64,000 nucleotides of DNA from Hydractinia symbiolongicarpus (Eukaryota > Cnidaria > Hydrozoa > Anthoathecata > Hydractiniidae), in assembly GCF_029227915.1 (NCBI RefSeq), contig NC_079884.1, forward strand, positions 14,882,001-14,946,000. Direction: 5' to 3'. Within the stretch, counting starts at the first letter, position 1; every line of letters begins with the position of its first letter. The position numbers were made by a program, and so were the translations under genes. Positions 31,595 to 44,640 of the stretch are shown piece by piece. The notes under the pieces were generated by a model, which did not search any database, was not told where the DNA came from, and saw only the letters and a list, made by a program, of their open reading frames with translations.

Positions 31595-32480
31595 CTAAAA
31601 AGAAGTTCCACACCATGAAAAAAGTTTTAATTCACAGTGTTGAGTAAAGTGTTACCCAAAATGTTTAATGATAATTTTCTATTTTTGATGCCAAAATTAT
31701 TTAAAAAGCACAGGCTTCTTATAGCAACGTCTGTAAACATCTTTGCCATATAACATTAATTTTTAATAAAGCTATAGAACTGTGTAGAACTTAAAGGACC
31801 ACAGAGAAGTAGATTGTTCACATATAATTTGCATCAACAAAATATGCTGCCTCTTAATTTACGTCATGTGTCAAATTAAAAAAATACAAATGAAGTTTAA
31901 GTTATTTGACAGGCACTGTTCAGTAAAAGAAGTAAGTAGAAAGTACTGAATAACTTAATCCTTAACACCTTACCCAGCAAGAATCCATGGTTCCTTTTCT
32001 TAAAAAAATAATCCTTTTATTAACAAAATTTCACACAGGGTTCCTTCTATGAAAGCCTACTCAAACCCAACCTAGTCACTCTGCTAATTTCACAACTTCT
32101 AACTCAATTAGAAACATATGAGTGTGAGTATGCAGGGCAGAGAGCCATACATGCTAAAACCAAGCACCTTTATCGTAGAATAAAGTGGGTTGGCATTTTT
32201 CTTGGTTCCTAAGAGCACCAAAAGTTCCTATTTTTTATTTTAAAACAAAATGTTTCTTAAGTATTCTCAAGGCACAATCACTGTTACAAAATTATGCAAA
32301 TTCTTTTAACATTCCGAATTAATCAAAGAGTACGCATCCACATAGATTTGACAAACATAAAGTTGGATCCAGGAAAAAATCAAACTATTGAAGTAACTGT
32401 TTTAAAAAAACATCTGATGAGACTGAGTAAATAATGCAACAACCTTTTGTAATTTTAAACTAGAACATGAAAAGAGTAAG
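31595..32480 (-). other. Intronic sequence without recognised feature
   Basis: AT-rich. A tempting 24-25-nt exon at about 31,964-31,990 fails the phase test. Confidence 0.35.
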
Positions 32481-32559
32481 ATCAGGAAAACAATTGTTGA
32501 GTCAATCAAGACAAAATTACTCTTTGTAGGTATACATAACACTGAATTTATAGAGACAG

Positions 32560-33139
32560 GAGTAAAATATGTGATCCTGCCATTTCAAATCAATTTGATT
32601 GAAATTTTAACGTATGGACAGGGTAAACTATATGTCAGATTGACTACAGATATCAATTTCCTTGTTGATGATGATAGTGACAATGAAGATTTTGAGACCT
32701 CTGTCTTGACAATCAATGTCAAGAAAGACCATCAATTTAAAGTGTCCTAAAATTGGAAAAATCCTGTACATCAACCTCTTCAAAAAAGAATCAGGGTGAG
32801 GCAATGCTTGCTTTAATTTATCCTGGTGTCAGTACCAATTCCACTCGATCAGCAATAAAAAGCAGAGAAAATTTGGACAATGCAGATTTCTTAGCTGAAA
32901 GCAGAACTTTTGTAGAGTATATAATGGAAGAAGCCTTGTCATATTACAAAAACATTGACTATAAGCCTGAAATTCCATTAAGACTCGCTTTTAAACAACA
33001 AGCTGCCATTAATACAGGTCATATTTTTAGGCAGTTCTTCATAAAAATCTTTGAAGGTTTTTTTGATAGCTACACTGAATTTTGTCTTTTTGAAGTATTG
33101 CCAAATCAATTGGTACCAATTCAAAACTCAGACACTTAA
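32560..33139 (+). pseudogene. Unrecognised degenerate coding fragment
   Basis: Two adjacent plus frames look protein-like. About 32,560-32,748 reads VKYVILPFQINLIEILTYGQ, then a polyacidic DDDSDNEDFE. 32,753-33,139 reads FVEYIMEEALSYYKNIDYKP, RLAFKQQAAINTGHIFRQFF and FDSYTEFCLFEVLPNQLVPI. The frames differ by one shift. The residue use is that of a real protein, and the lack of introns suggests a retrocopy or transposon gene. The family is not recognised. Confidence 0.35.
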
Positions 33140-33574
33140 GTGATATCCCACCGTACTTCATAAGGAGGACCTGGATTTCCATATCTTCCAAAATCATGTT
33201 TTATCTATCAAGTATTGAACAAGCTGCAATGATGCATCTAAGGATGAAATGCGACATACTGGGATACAAGCAAAAATTGAACAGGGTGATGCAGCATTGA
33301 AATCATTAGAATGTATTTTTTAAAAATATGTACAATTTGCTATCTCAATGTGTGTAACTGAAAAAAAAAGTCTGTTGCGGTATAATGTACCTATTTATAT
33401 TTTAAAGGATTCTTATGGTAAGTAAATAAGCAAGTTAAAATATCTCTCATAAAACTGTTAGCAGTAAATACTGCTAAACCAAGTGTTAATTGATATTTTT
33501 TTCATTCCTTATAGCGTACCAATGTCAGGAGCGTCTGTAAAACCGTCTGCAGTTAGGTTCACCATTATTACCAA

Positions 33575-33652
33575 CTGGCCTCATCATCATCATTATCATC
33601 ATCATTATCATCATCATCATTATCATCATCATTATCATCATCATCATTCTCG
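33575..33652. repeat. (CAT)n/(CATTAT)n microsatellite at LINE 3' end
   Basis: A run of CATCATCATTATCAT units adjoins the 3' end of the minus-strand LINE fragment and may have grown from its tail. Confidence 0.85.
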
Positions 33653-34880
33653 GCTTAACGTCCGTTTTCTATGCTAGCATGGGTTGGACGGGGTATATTA
33701 ATCATCTAGACTGTGTTAGATCTAAACTCAACTTCCTCTGTATCAAGTCTGTCCTTATAACCTCCTGCCAAGTCTTTCTCGGTCTGCCTCTGGGCTTTGC
33801 CCAAGGAACAATCAAGTCTCTACACTTTCTTACCCAATTATCCCCTTCCATTCTTTCCAAGTGCCCCAGCCAATTCAATCTTCTTATCTGGATAACATCT
33901 TTAATTCTACGGATACTTAGCCTGCTTCTCTTAGCTCATCTGAACTCTTTCTGTCTCTCAGACTGGTGTTACATCCACCTAACCATTCTCATATCATTCC
34001 TTTCTAAACGGTCAAGATCTTCCTGCTTCACTGCCCATGCCTCACTACCGTACAACATAACACTTCTTACACAGGCCTAATATAGCCGACCTTTTAACTC
34101 AATTGACAAGATTCTGCTAGTCAACAAAGGAAGTAACTCTCTGAACTTTTTCCAAGCAGAACCTATCCTGCAAGTAACACTTCTTCCAATACCCCCTTCA
34201 CTGCCCAACATATCACCTCAGTAACAGAAGTTCTAAACTATCTCTAACGAGCCACTGTTGTGCATCATTGAAGCTGGAAATATTTCATTCTCTATAATCT
34301 CACCTTTGCAACGCTTGCATACAAACTGAATGTCAGCTCTTAACCTTCCACCAATACTACTGCACTTCTTATGTACCCAATGCTTGTAAGTCTGACAAAA
34401 AATTGAGTTACTACCAACCCCTTTCCTGCAAACTCCACAAGGCCACTTTCCAAACTACTAGGTCACACTTGGCTGCAATGCTACTAATCATGACTTTAGA
34501 CTTTGCTGTGTTCACCCTTAGCCCTTTCTCTTCTAGTCCTTTCTTCCACTTCTAAAACTTTTCAACCAATTCTTCCATCGACTCTGCTATGAGAACCAAC
34601 TCGTCTGCATTCAATAACTCCCATGGACAACCTGTTCTGAACTCCATCGACAGCGCTTCTAAGACTAGAACAAACAACAAAAGACTAAGTACAGAACCCG
34701 GATGTACACCAACATTTACACTAAATTCATCACTAAGTGAATCGTTAATCCTTACACGACTTCTAGCATTGCTGTACATAGACTGTACCTGACCACGAGA
34801 AATCAAAATAATCAAAAATCGGGACCAGATCAGGTCCTTTTTTTTTAAAAAACAACAGAAATAAACGCATAAGGACATAT
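33653..34880 (-). pseudogene. Non-LTR (LINE) reverse transcriptase, 3' part, degenerate
   Basis: The minus frame 34,552-34,878 holds SVNVGVHPGSVLSLLLFVLV (RT motif B', Gln changed to Pro), WELLNADELVLIAESMEEL (catalytic region; the usual Tyr-Ala-Asp-Asp is now Asn-Ala-Asp-Glu) and VQSMYSNARSRVRIND. Recognisable but broken sequence continues to about 33,660. Both catalytic changes show it is dead. It sits in an intron in the same orientation as the host gene. Confidence 0.65.
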
Positions 34881-35399
34881 TGAAAAATAAAAAATGATAT
34901 TACACTAGATTTACTAACAATCCTGAACGTGAATGTATACATGTTTTTTATATATAAGAAACCAGTCTATAAGAAACCTTAGGCTCAGAAAATCAAAATT
35001 TTAGGAACTTTTAAGAAACTTGAGCAGGCTAAGAAAATCTTCAATATTAAGAAATTTATATACATAAAACAGAAAAAGGGAGGAAAACAAAATAGAAGGA
35101 GTTTTTTCAAGAAACTTTTCAGGCTCAAATAAGGAAAATTAAGAAACATTTTAGGCTCAAATTATCGAAATCTTAAGAAACTCCAGGCTCAAATGCTTGA
35201 GTTTCTTTTGGAAAAAAAAAACGTGTAATGTATATAAAAAACAGTAAAACCTGAATAAAAAATCCTGAACCTGAATGTTAATGGCCAAACCTGAATATAA
35301 AAAATGCTGAATCTGAATAGTAATGGCCGAACCAACCAAAATTTCTGACAAAAAAACTACCAATTGCTGTCGTAAATAAAATTCCATAATTTAATAAGT

Positions 35400-35900
35400 C
35401 TTTGCTTTTGTACCAAGATGCAAAATATCAACTTTTGGCTGTCTTTATTACCACTAATATTCCTCTACCTCATGACCCACCTCCTCTTTATCCTCCTTGC
35501 AATCGCCATCATCTTTTTCACATAACTTCCATGGTAACAGGGGTTGTGCAGGGTATATTAATGACCTTTCAGTCTGATCTAGACTGTGTTAGATGATCTA
35601 AACTCAAATTCCTCTGTAGCAAATTTGTCCTTATAACCCCCACCAAGTCTTTCCCCAACTATCTTTAGACCCAAATCGCTTTTTTATCTGAACTCGTTAG
35701 GCTTCTCAGACCAGGGTTACCATAACCATTCCCATATCATTCCTTTAACAATCTAGATCTTCCTGCTTTACTACACATGTCACACTTTCATACAGCATAA
35801 CTTCTCTTACAAAACACAGCATACAGCCTTCTCCAACATCCCCCTTCACTACCCAACATTATCACCCAATAACACAGTCAACCATTTTGGAAGAGCCACA
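35400..35900 (-). repeat. Second, shorter copy of the same LINE 3' region
   Basis: Blocks such as GGGTATATTAAT, CTAGACTGTGTTAGAT and TTGTCCTTATAACC recur here in the same order as at 33,690-33,760, with more divergence. It carries no open frame. Confidence 0.5.
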
Positions 35901-35963
35901 AGTTTCACAACATTTAAGCTATAATAAATATACTTCTGTTTATAATTCTCCTATTAATAATAC

Positions 35964-36020
35964 CTGTTCTTTCTGTTTTGGTGGTGCATCAACTTCCATT
36001 TTAGAAGTTTTTTCAGTTTC
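35964..36020 (-). CDS. Exon, 19-codon acidic with MEVD motif
   Basis: 57 nt between CACAATTACCAG and AAAGAACAG|GTATTA, phase 0 at both ends. It encodes ETEKTSKMEVDAPPKQKEQ. It directly follows the last of the thirteen repeat exons and resembles the 31,532-31,594 exon. Confidence 0.6.
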
Positions 36021-36119
36021 CTGGTAATTGTGCTAAATCAAAAATCATTTAAATTTCACTGGTATATTGCGTGCATAATATAATGAATCTAGCATTATAT
36101 CAGTATAAATTTTTAACAT

Positions 36120-39100
36120 TATTTGGTATCCTATGAACATGTCTTCAGGGGAAATTGAAAACAAATAAAAATTTTACTGCTTAATGGAACAAAAAGTACA
36201 AACCTGTTCCGATTCAGAGTCTTTGCTACTGCTTTTCTTTGCATCCGTTTCTTTAGCAATCTCTTCAGTTTTCATTGGTTCAGCATCTTTTTGCAATGAG
36301 TCTTCATTTACAATCTTTTTATCAGCACTGATAGCAGATATGATTACCTCATTTCTTTGTTTTAATGATGATTCTTCTTGAACAGGTTCTTCCTAAAATA
36401 AAAGTTCGGTATTGGAGGTCGAAATATTACCAGAAAAATATATATGCCGAACAACCAAGTATATGTTTCTTTAAAGTATTAACATACGTTCACATGAACA
36501 TGTCATTTAAAGAGAATAAAGGTTTTAGTGCCTAATGCAGGATATAATCTTTCAACAGGAAAAAATATCAAATAACTCATTCCATCCCAAAGGAGCCTAC
36601 GTAGTCTCAGGTTCGACATAAGGAAAGCTTTGGTCGTGATAAATACTCCAGAATAGAGTGTTGATAAAAGTAGCTTTATAGCAATACAATTTTTCGACAT
36701 TGTAAAATCCAGCACTATTAAATGGCATTGTAATTACACTGTAAAATATAAAACTTTTCTGTATCCTATGAACATGTCTTCTGAGGAAATTGAAACAAAT
36801 AAAAATTTTACTGCTTAATGGAACAAAAAGTACAAACCTGTTCCGATTCAGAGTCTTTGCTACTGCTTTTCTTTGCATCCGTTTCTTTAGCAATCTCTTC
36901 AGTTTTTACTGGTTCAGCATCTTTTTGCAATGAGTCTTCATTTACAATCTTTTTATCAGCACTGATAGCAGATATGATTACCTCATTTCTTTGTTTTAAT
37001 GATGATTCTTCTTGAACAGGTTCTTTCTAAAATAAAAGTTTAGTATTGGAGGTCGAAATATTACCAGAAAAATATATATGACGAACAACCAAGTATATGT
37101 TTCTTCATAGTATTAACATACGTTCACATGAACATGCCATTTAAAGAGAATAAAAGTTTTAGTGCCTAATGCAGGATATAATCTTTCAACAGGAAAAATA
37201 TCAAATAACTCTTTCCATCTCAAAGGAGCTTACGTAGTCTCAGGTTCGACATAAGGAAAGCTTTGGTCGTGATAAATACTCCAGAATAGAGTGTTGATAA
37301 AAGTAGCTTTATAGCAATACAATTTTTCGACATTGTAAAATCCAGCACTATTAAATTGCATTGTAATTACACTGTAAAATCTAAAACTTTTCTGTATCCT
37401 ATGAACATGTCTTCTGAGGAAATTGAAACAAATAAAAATTTTACTGCTTAATGGAACAAAAAGTACAAACCTGTTCCGATTCAGAGTCTTTGCTACTGCT
37501 TTTCTTTGCATCCGTTTCTTTAGCAATCTCTTCAGTTTTTACTGGTTCAGCATCTTTTTGCAATGAGTCTTCATTTACAATCTTTTTATCAGCACTGATA
37601 GCAGATATGATTACCTCATTTCTTTGTTTTAATGATGATTCTTCTTTAACAGGTTCTTTCTAAAATAAAAGTTTAGTATTGGATGTCGAAATATTACCAG
37701 AAAAATATATATGACGAACAACCAAGTATATGTTTCTTTAAAGTATTAACATACGTTCACATGAACATGCCATTTAAAGAGAATAAAAGTTTTAGTGCCT
37801 AATGCAGGATATAATCTTTCAACAGGAAAAATATCAAATAACTCTTTCCATCTCAAAGGAGCTTACGTAGTCTCAGGTTCGACATAAGGAAAGCTTTGGT
37901 CGTGATAAATACTCCAGAATAGAGTGTTGATAAAAGTAGCTTTATAGCAATACAATTTTTTGACATTGTAAAATCCAGCATTATTAAATTGCATTGTAAT
38001 TACACTGTAAAATCTAAAATTATTCTGTATCCTATGAACATGTCTTCTGAGGAAATTGAAAACAAATAAAAATTTTACTGCTTAATGGAACAAAAAGTAC
38101 AAACCTGTTCCGATTCAGAGTCTTTGCTACTGCTTATCTTTGCATCCGTTTCTTTAGCAATCTCTTCAGTTTTCACTGGTTCAGCATCTTTTTGCAATGA
38201 GTCTTCATTTACAATCTTTTTATCAGCACTGATAGCAGATATGATTACCTCATTTCTTTGTTTTAATGATGATTCTTCTTGAACAGGTTCTTTCTAAAAT
38301 AAAAGTTCGGTATTGGAGGTCGAAATATTACCAGAAAAATATATATGACGAACAACCATGTATATGTTTCTTTAAAGTATTAACATACGTTCACATGAAC
38401 ATGCCATTTAAAGAGAATAAAAGTTTTAGTGCCTAATGCAGGATATAATCTTTCAACAGGAAAAAATATCAAATAACTCTTTCCATCTCAAAGGAGCTTA
38501 CGTAGTCTCAGGTTCGACATAAGGAAAGCTTTGGTCGTGATAAATATTCCAGAATAGAGTATTGATAAAAGTAGCTTTATGGCAATACAATTTTTCGACA
38601 TTGTAAAATCCAGCATTATTAAATTGCATTGTAATTACACTGTAAAATCTAAAATTATTCTGTATCATATGAACATGTCTTCTGAGGAAATTGAAAACAA
38701 ATAAAAATTTTACTGCTTAATAGAACAAAAAGTACAAACCTGTTCCGATTCAGAGTCTTTGCTACTGCTTTTCTTTGCATCCGTTTCTTTAGCCATCTCT
38801 TCAGTTTTCACTGGTTCAGCATCTTTATGCCATGAGTCTGCATTTACAATCTTTTCATCAGCACTGGTAGCAGATATGATAACCTCATTTCTTTGTTTTA
38901 ATGATGATTCTTCTTGAACAGGTTCTTTCTAAAATAAAAGTTCGGGATTGGAGGTCGAAATATTACCAGAAAAATATATATGACGAACAACCATGTATAT
39001 GTTTCTTTAAAGTATTAACATACGTTCACATGAACATGCCATTTAAAGAGAATAAAAGTTTTAGTGCCTAATGCAGGATATAATCTTTCAACAGGAAAAA

Positions 39101-42100
39101 AATATCAAATAACTCTTTCCATCTCAAAGGAGCTTACGTAGTCTCAGGTTCGACATAAGGAAAGCTTTGGTCGTGATAAATATTCCAGAATAGAGTATTG
39201 ATAAAAGTAGCTCTATGGCAATACAATTTTTTGACATTGTAAAATCCAGCATTATTAAATTGCATTGTAATTACACCGTAAAATCTAAAATTATTCTGTA
39301 TCCTATGAACATGTCTTCTGAGGAAATTGAAAACAAATAAAAATTTTACTGCTTAATGGAACAAAAAGTACAAACCTGTTCCGATTCAGAGTCTTTGCTA
39401 CTGCTTTTCTTTGCATCCGTTTCTTTAGCAATCTCTTCAGTTTTCACTGGTTCAGCATCTTTTTGCAATGAGTCTTCATTTACAATCTTCTTATCAGCAC
39501 TGATAGCAGATATGATTACCTCATTTCTTTGTTTTAATGATGATTCTTCTTGAACAGGTTCTTCCTAAAATAAAAGTTCGGTATTGGAGGTCGAAATATT
39601 ACCAGAAAAATATATATGACGAACAACCAAGTATATGTTTCTTTAAAGTATTAACATACGTTCACATGAACATGCCATTTAAAGAGAATAAAAGATTTAG
39701 TGCCTAATGCAGGATATAATCTTTCAACAGGAAAAAATATCAAATAACTCCTTCCATCTCAAAGGAGCTTACGTAGTCTCAGGTTCGACATAAGGAAAGC
39801 TTTGGTCGTGATAAATACTCCAGAATAGAGTGTTGATAAAAGTAGCTTTATCGCAATACAATTTTTCGACATTGTAAAATCCAGCATTATTAAATTGCAT
39901 TGTAATTACACTGTAAAATCTAAAATTATTCTGTATCCTATGAACATGTCTTCTGAGGAAATTGAAAACAAATAAAAATTTTACTGCTTAATGGAACAAA
40001 AAGTACAAACCTGTTCCGATTCAGAGTCTTTGCTACTGCTTTTCTTTGCATCCGTTTCTTTAGCAATCTCTTCAGTTTTCACTGGTTCAGCATCTTTTTG
40101 CAATGAGTCTTCATTTACAATCTTTTTATCAGCACTGATAGCAGATATGATTACCTCATTTCTTTGTTTTAATGATGATTCTTCTTGAACAGGTTCTTTC
40201 TAAAATAAAAGTTCGGTATTGGAGGTCGAAATATTACCAGAAAAATATATATGACGAACAACCATGTATATGTTTCTTTAAAGTATTAACATACGTTCAC
40301 ATGAACATGCCATTTAAAGAGAATAAAAGTTTTAGTGCCTAATGCAGGATATAATCTTTCAACAGGAAAAAAATATCAAATAACTCTTTCCATCTCAAAG
40401 GAGCTTACGTAGTCTCAGGTTCGACATAAGGAAAGCTTTGGTCGTGATAAATATTCCAGAATAGAGTATTGATAAAAGTAGCTTTATGGCAATACAATTT
40501 TTCGACATTGTAAAATCCAGCATTATTAAATTGCATTGTAATTACACTGTAAAATCTAAAATTATTCTGTATCATATGAACATGTCTTCTGAGGAAATTG
40601 AAAACAAATAAAAATTTTACTGCTTAATAGAACAAAAAGTACAAACCTGTTCCGATTCAGAGTCTTTGCTACTGCTTTTCTTTGCATCCGTTTCTTTAGC
40701 CATCTCTTCAGTTTTCACTGGTTCAGCATCTTTATGCCATGAGTCTGCATTTACAATCTTTTCATCAGCACTGGTAGCAGATATGATAACCTCATTTCTT
40801 TGTTTTAATGATGATTCTTCTTGAACAGGTTCTTTCTAAAATAAAAGTTCGGGATTGGAGGTCGAAATATTACCAGAAAAATATATATGACGAACAACCA
40901 TGTATATGTTTCTTTAAAGTATTAACATACGTTCACATGAACATGCCATTTAAAGAGAATAAAAGTTTTAGTGCCTAATGCAGGATATAATCTTTCAACA
41001 GGAAAAAAATATCAAATAACTCTTTCCATCTCAAAGGAGCTTACGTAGTCTCAGGTTCGACATAAGGAAAGCTTTGGTCGTGATAAATATTCCAGAATAG
41101 AGTATTGATAAAAGTAGCTCTATGGCAATACAATTTTTTGACATTGTAAAATCCAGCATTATTAAATTGCATTGTAATTACACCGTAAAATCTAAAATTA
41201 TTCTGTATCCTATGAACATGTCTTCTGAGGAAATTGAAAACAAATAAAAATTTTACTGCTTAATGGAACAAAAAGTACAAACCTGTTCCGATTCAGAGTC
41301 TTTGCTACTGCTTTTCTTTGCATCCGTTTCTTTAGCAATCTCTTCAGTTTTCACTGGTTCAGCATCTTTTTGCAATGAGTCTTCATTTACAATCTTCTTA
41401 TCAGCACTGATAGCAGATATGATTACCTCATTTCTTTGTTTTAATGATGATTCTTCTTGAACAGGTTCTTCCTAAAATAAAAGTTCGGTATTGGAGGTCG
41501 AAATATTACCAGAAAAATATATATGACGAACAACCAAGTATATGTTTCTTTAAAGTATTAACATACGTTCACATGAACATGCCATTTAAAGAGAATAAAA
41601 GATTTAGTGCCTAATGCAGGATATAATCTTTCAACAGGAAAAAATATCAAATAACTCCTTCCATCTCAAAGGAGCTTACGTAGTCTCAGGTTCGACATAA
41701 GGAAAGCTTTGGTCGTGATAAATACTCCAGAATAGAGTGTTGATAAAAGTAGCTTTATCGCAATACAATTTTTCGACATTGTAAAATCCAGCATTATTAA
41801 ATTGCATTGTAATTACACTGTAAAATCTAAAATTATTCTGTATCCTATGAACATGTCTTCTGAGGAAATTGAAAACAAATAAAAATTTTACTGCTTAATG
41901 GAACAAAAAGTACAAACCTGTTCCGATTCAGAGTCTTTGCTACTGCTTTTCTTTGCATCCGTTTCTTTAGCAATCTCTTCAGTTTTCACTGGTTCAGCAT
42001 CTTTTTGCAATGAGTCTTCATTTACAATCTTTTTATCAGCACTGATAGCAGATATGATTACCTCATTTCTTTGTTTTAATGATGATTCTTCTTGAACAGG

Positions 42101-44330
42101 TTCTTTCTAAAATAAAAGTTCGGTATTGGAGGTCGAAATATTACCAGAAAAATATATATGACGAACAACCATGTATATGTTTCTTTAAAGTATTAACATA
42201 CGTTCACATGAACATGCCATTTAAAGAGAATAAAAGTTTTAGTGCCTAATGCAGGATATAATCTTTCAACAGGAAAAAAATATCAAATAACTCTTTCCAT
42301 CTCAAAGGAGCTTACGTAGTCTCAGGTTCGACATAAGGAAAGCTTTGGTCGTGATAAATATTCCAGAATAGAGTATTGATAAAAGTAGCTTTATGGCAAT
42401 ACAATTTTTCGACATTGTAAAATCCAGCATTATTAAATTGCATTGTAATTACACTGTAAAATCTAAAATTATTCTGTATCATATGAACATGTCTTCTGAG
42501 GAAATTGAAAACAAATAAAAATTTTACTGCTTAATAGAACAAAAAGTACAAACCTGTTCCGATTCAGAGTCTTTGCTACTGCTTTTCTTTGCATCCGTTT
42601 CTTTAGCCATCTCTTCAGTTTTCACTGGTTCAGCATCTTTATGCCATGAGTCTGCATTTACAATCTTTTCATCAGCACTGGTAGCAGATATGATAACCTC
42701 ATTTCTTTGTTTTAATGATGATTCTTCTTGAACAGGTTCTTTCTAAAATAAAAGTTCGGGATTGGAGGTCGAAATATTACCAGAAAAATATATATGACGA
42801 ACAACCATGTATATGTTTCTTTAAAGTATTAACATACGTTCACATGAACATGCCATTTAAAGAGAATAAAAGTTTTAGTGCCTAATGCAGGATATAATCT
42901 TTCAACAGGAAAAAAATATCAAATAACTCTTTCCATCTCAAAGGAGCTTACGTAGTCTCAGGTTCGACATAAGGAAAGCTTTGGTCGTGATAAATATTCC
43001 AGAATAGAGTATTGATAAAAGTAGCTCTATGGCAATACAATTTTTTGACATTGTAAAATCCAGCATTATTAAATTGCATTGTAATTACACTGTAAAATCT
43101 AAAATTATTCTGTATCCTATGAACATGTCTTCTGAGGAAATTGAAAACAAATAAAAATTTTACTGCTTAATGGAACAAAAAGTACAAACCTGTTCCGATT
43201 CAGAGTCTTTGCTACTGCTTTTCTTTGCATCCGTTTCTTTAGCAATCTCTTCAGTTTTCACTGGTTCAGCATCTTTTTGCAATGAGTCTTCATTTACAAT
43301 CTTCTTATCAGCACTGATAGCAGATATGATTACCTCATTTCTTTGTTTTAATGATGATTCTTCTTGAACAGGTTCTTCCTAAAATAAAAGTTCGGTATTG
43401 GAGGTCGAAATATTACCAGAAAAATATATATGACGAACAACCAAGTATATGTTTCTTTAAAGTATTAACATACGTTCACATGAACATGCCATTTAAAGAG
43501 AATAAAAGTTTTAGTGCCTAATGCAGGATATAATCTTTCAACAGGAAAAAAATATCAAATAACTCTTTCCATCTCAAAGGAGCTTACGTAGTCTCAGGTT
43601 CGACATAAGGAAAGCTTTGGTCGTGATAAATATTCCAGAATAGAGTATTGATAAAAGTAGCTCTATGGCAATACAATTTTTTGACATTGTAAAATCCAGC
43701 ATTATTAAATTGCATTGTAATTACACTGTAAAATCTAAAATTATTCTGTATCATATGAACATGTCTTCTGAGGAAATTGAAAACAAATAAAAATTTTACT
43801 GCTTAATAGAACAAAAAGTACAAACCTGTTCCGATTCAGAGTCTTTGCTACTGCTTTTCTTTGCATCCGTTTCTTTAGCCATCTCTTCAGTTTTCACTGG
43901 TTCAGCATCTTTATGCCATGAGTCTGCATTTACAATCTTTTCATCAGCACTGGTAGCAGATATGACTACCTCATTTCTTTGGTTTCGTGATGATTCTTCC
44001 TTAACAGGTTCATTCTAAGATAAAAGTTTTAGTACCAAATGTAGAACATAATCTTTCAACGGGAAAAAATATCAAATAACTCTTGCCATCACAAAGAAGC
44101 TTAAGAAGTCTCAGGTTTCACACTAAGAAACAATTGTTCATTACAAACATTCCAGAAGTGATCCGAGTGTTAATGGATCAAAATCTACCATTATAACAAT
44201 ACAAATTCAACATCATTAACTGCATTGTAATTACACTGTAAAATCCAACTTTGTTCAGCATGCTATACAAATGTTTTCGGGAGAAAGTCGAAACTAGGGA
44301 AATAAAAGCATCATATCAATAGTTTTACCA
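36120..44330 (-). repeat. Tandem array of 13 exon-bearing units, about 635 bp each
   Basis: Each unit holds one 189-nt exon and about 445 bp of intron, repeated head to tail and nearly identical. Spacing is 633-636 bp. Copies fall into types: those at 39.38, 41.28 and 43.19 kb are alike, as are 40.01 and 41.92 kb, and as are 38.74, 40.65, 42.55 and 43.83 kb. This forms a three-unit higher-order repeat of 1,907 bp. The leftmost units (36.2-38.1 kb) differ from one another slightly more, and beyond 44,014 the intron part continues in diverged form to about 44,330, consistent with growth in the middle of the array. Confidence 0.95.
36204..44014 (-). CDS. Thirteen tandem 63-codon exons encoding an acidic repeat
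   Basis: The exons lie at 36,204-36,392, 36,838-37,026, 37,471-37,659, 38,105-38,293, 38,740-38,928, 39,376-39,564, 40,011-40,199, 40,647-40,835, 41,283-41,471, 41,918-42,106, 42,554-42,742, 43,190-43,378 and 43,826-44,014. Each has acceptor TTTATTTTAG (TTATCTTAG in the last) and donor GAACAG|GTTTGT, is 189 nt long and is phase 0 at both ends, so any number can be spliced in or out. Each encodes a charged unit containing EEPVQEESSLKQRNEVIISA (Lys for the first Glu in most), an IVNEDSLQKDAEP stretch (IVNADSWHKDAEP in one type), KTEEIAKETDAKKSSSKDSE and ends SEQ. No copy has a stop. Together they give 819 residues of Lys/Glu/Ser-rich, probably disordered repeat. No family is known to me. Confidence 0.75.
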
Positions 44331-44584
44331 CACGGAAACAGATCACCCATTTAAAATCAAACAGATGAACAGTTCCATTATCTTAAACAACTTCTGGGTC
44401 ACAACTGACAGGTAAAAATGTGTAAGCTTTTAAGAATATAATATCTGTTTTTACCTATCTGCTAAGTTTCACCCTCCTCTGTAAACTGATCGTGTATTTT
44501 AGCCTTAAGTCCATTGGACTGCCAGATCTGAACTTTCACTCAGACTATTTGGTTAGCCCCTGAACAACAGATTTCTTTCTTAAG

Positions 44585-44640
44585 TGAATTAAAAAATGTT
44601 TTGTCAATATGGTTATATTGACAAAACATTTTTTAATTCA
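44585..44640. repeat. Perfect palindrome, 26-bp arms
   Basis: TGAATTAAAAAATGTTTTGT is mirrored by ACAAAACATTTTTTAATTCA around a four-base loop (GGTT). Intronic, just beyond the array. Confidence 0.9.

Noticed and set aside
31964-31990. Possible microexon with a good GTAAGG donor on the minus strand
   Set aside because: Its length (24-25 nt depending on the site) would break the phase 0-0 join between the exons at 35,964 and 31,594 or needs a non-GT donor.
36184-43367. Repeated 65-70-codon plus-strand ORFs across the tandem array
   Set aside because: They are antisense images of the minus-strand repeat exon. The minus strand has splice sites, symmetric phase and a consistent charged protein; the plus frames do not.
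36120-44330. CRISPR-like or satellite array
   Set aside because: Units of 635 bp with conserved exon and intron structure are gene-internal duplications. There are no short repeats with unique spacers.
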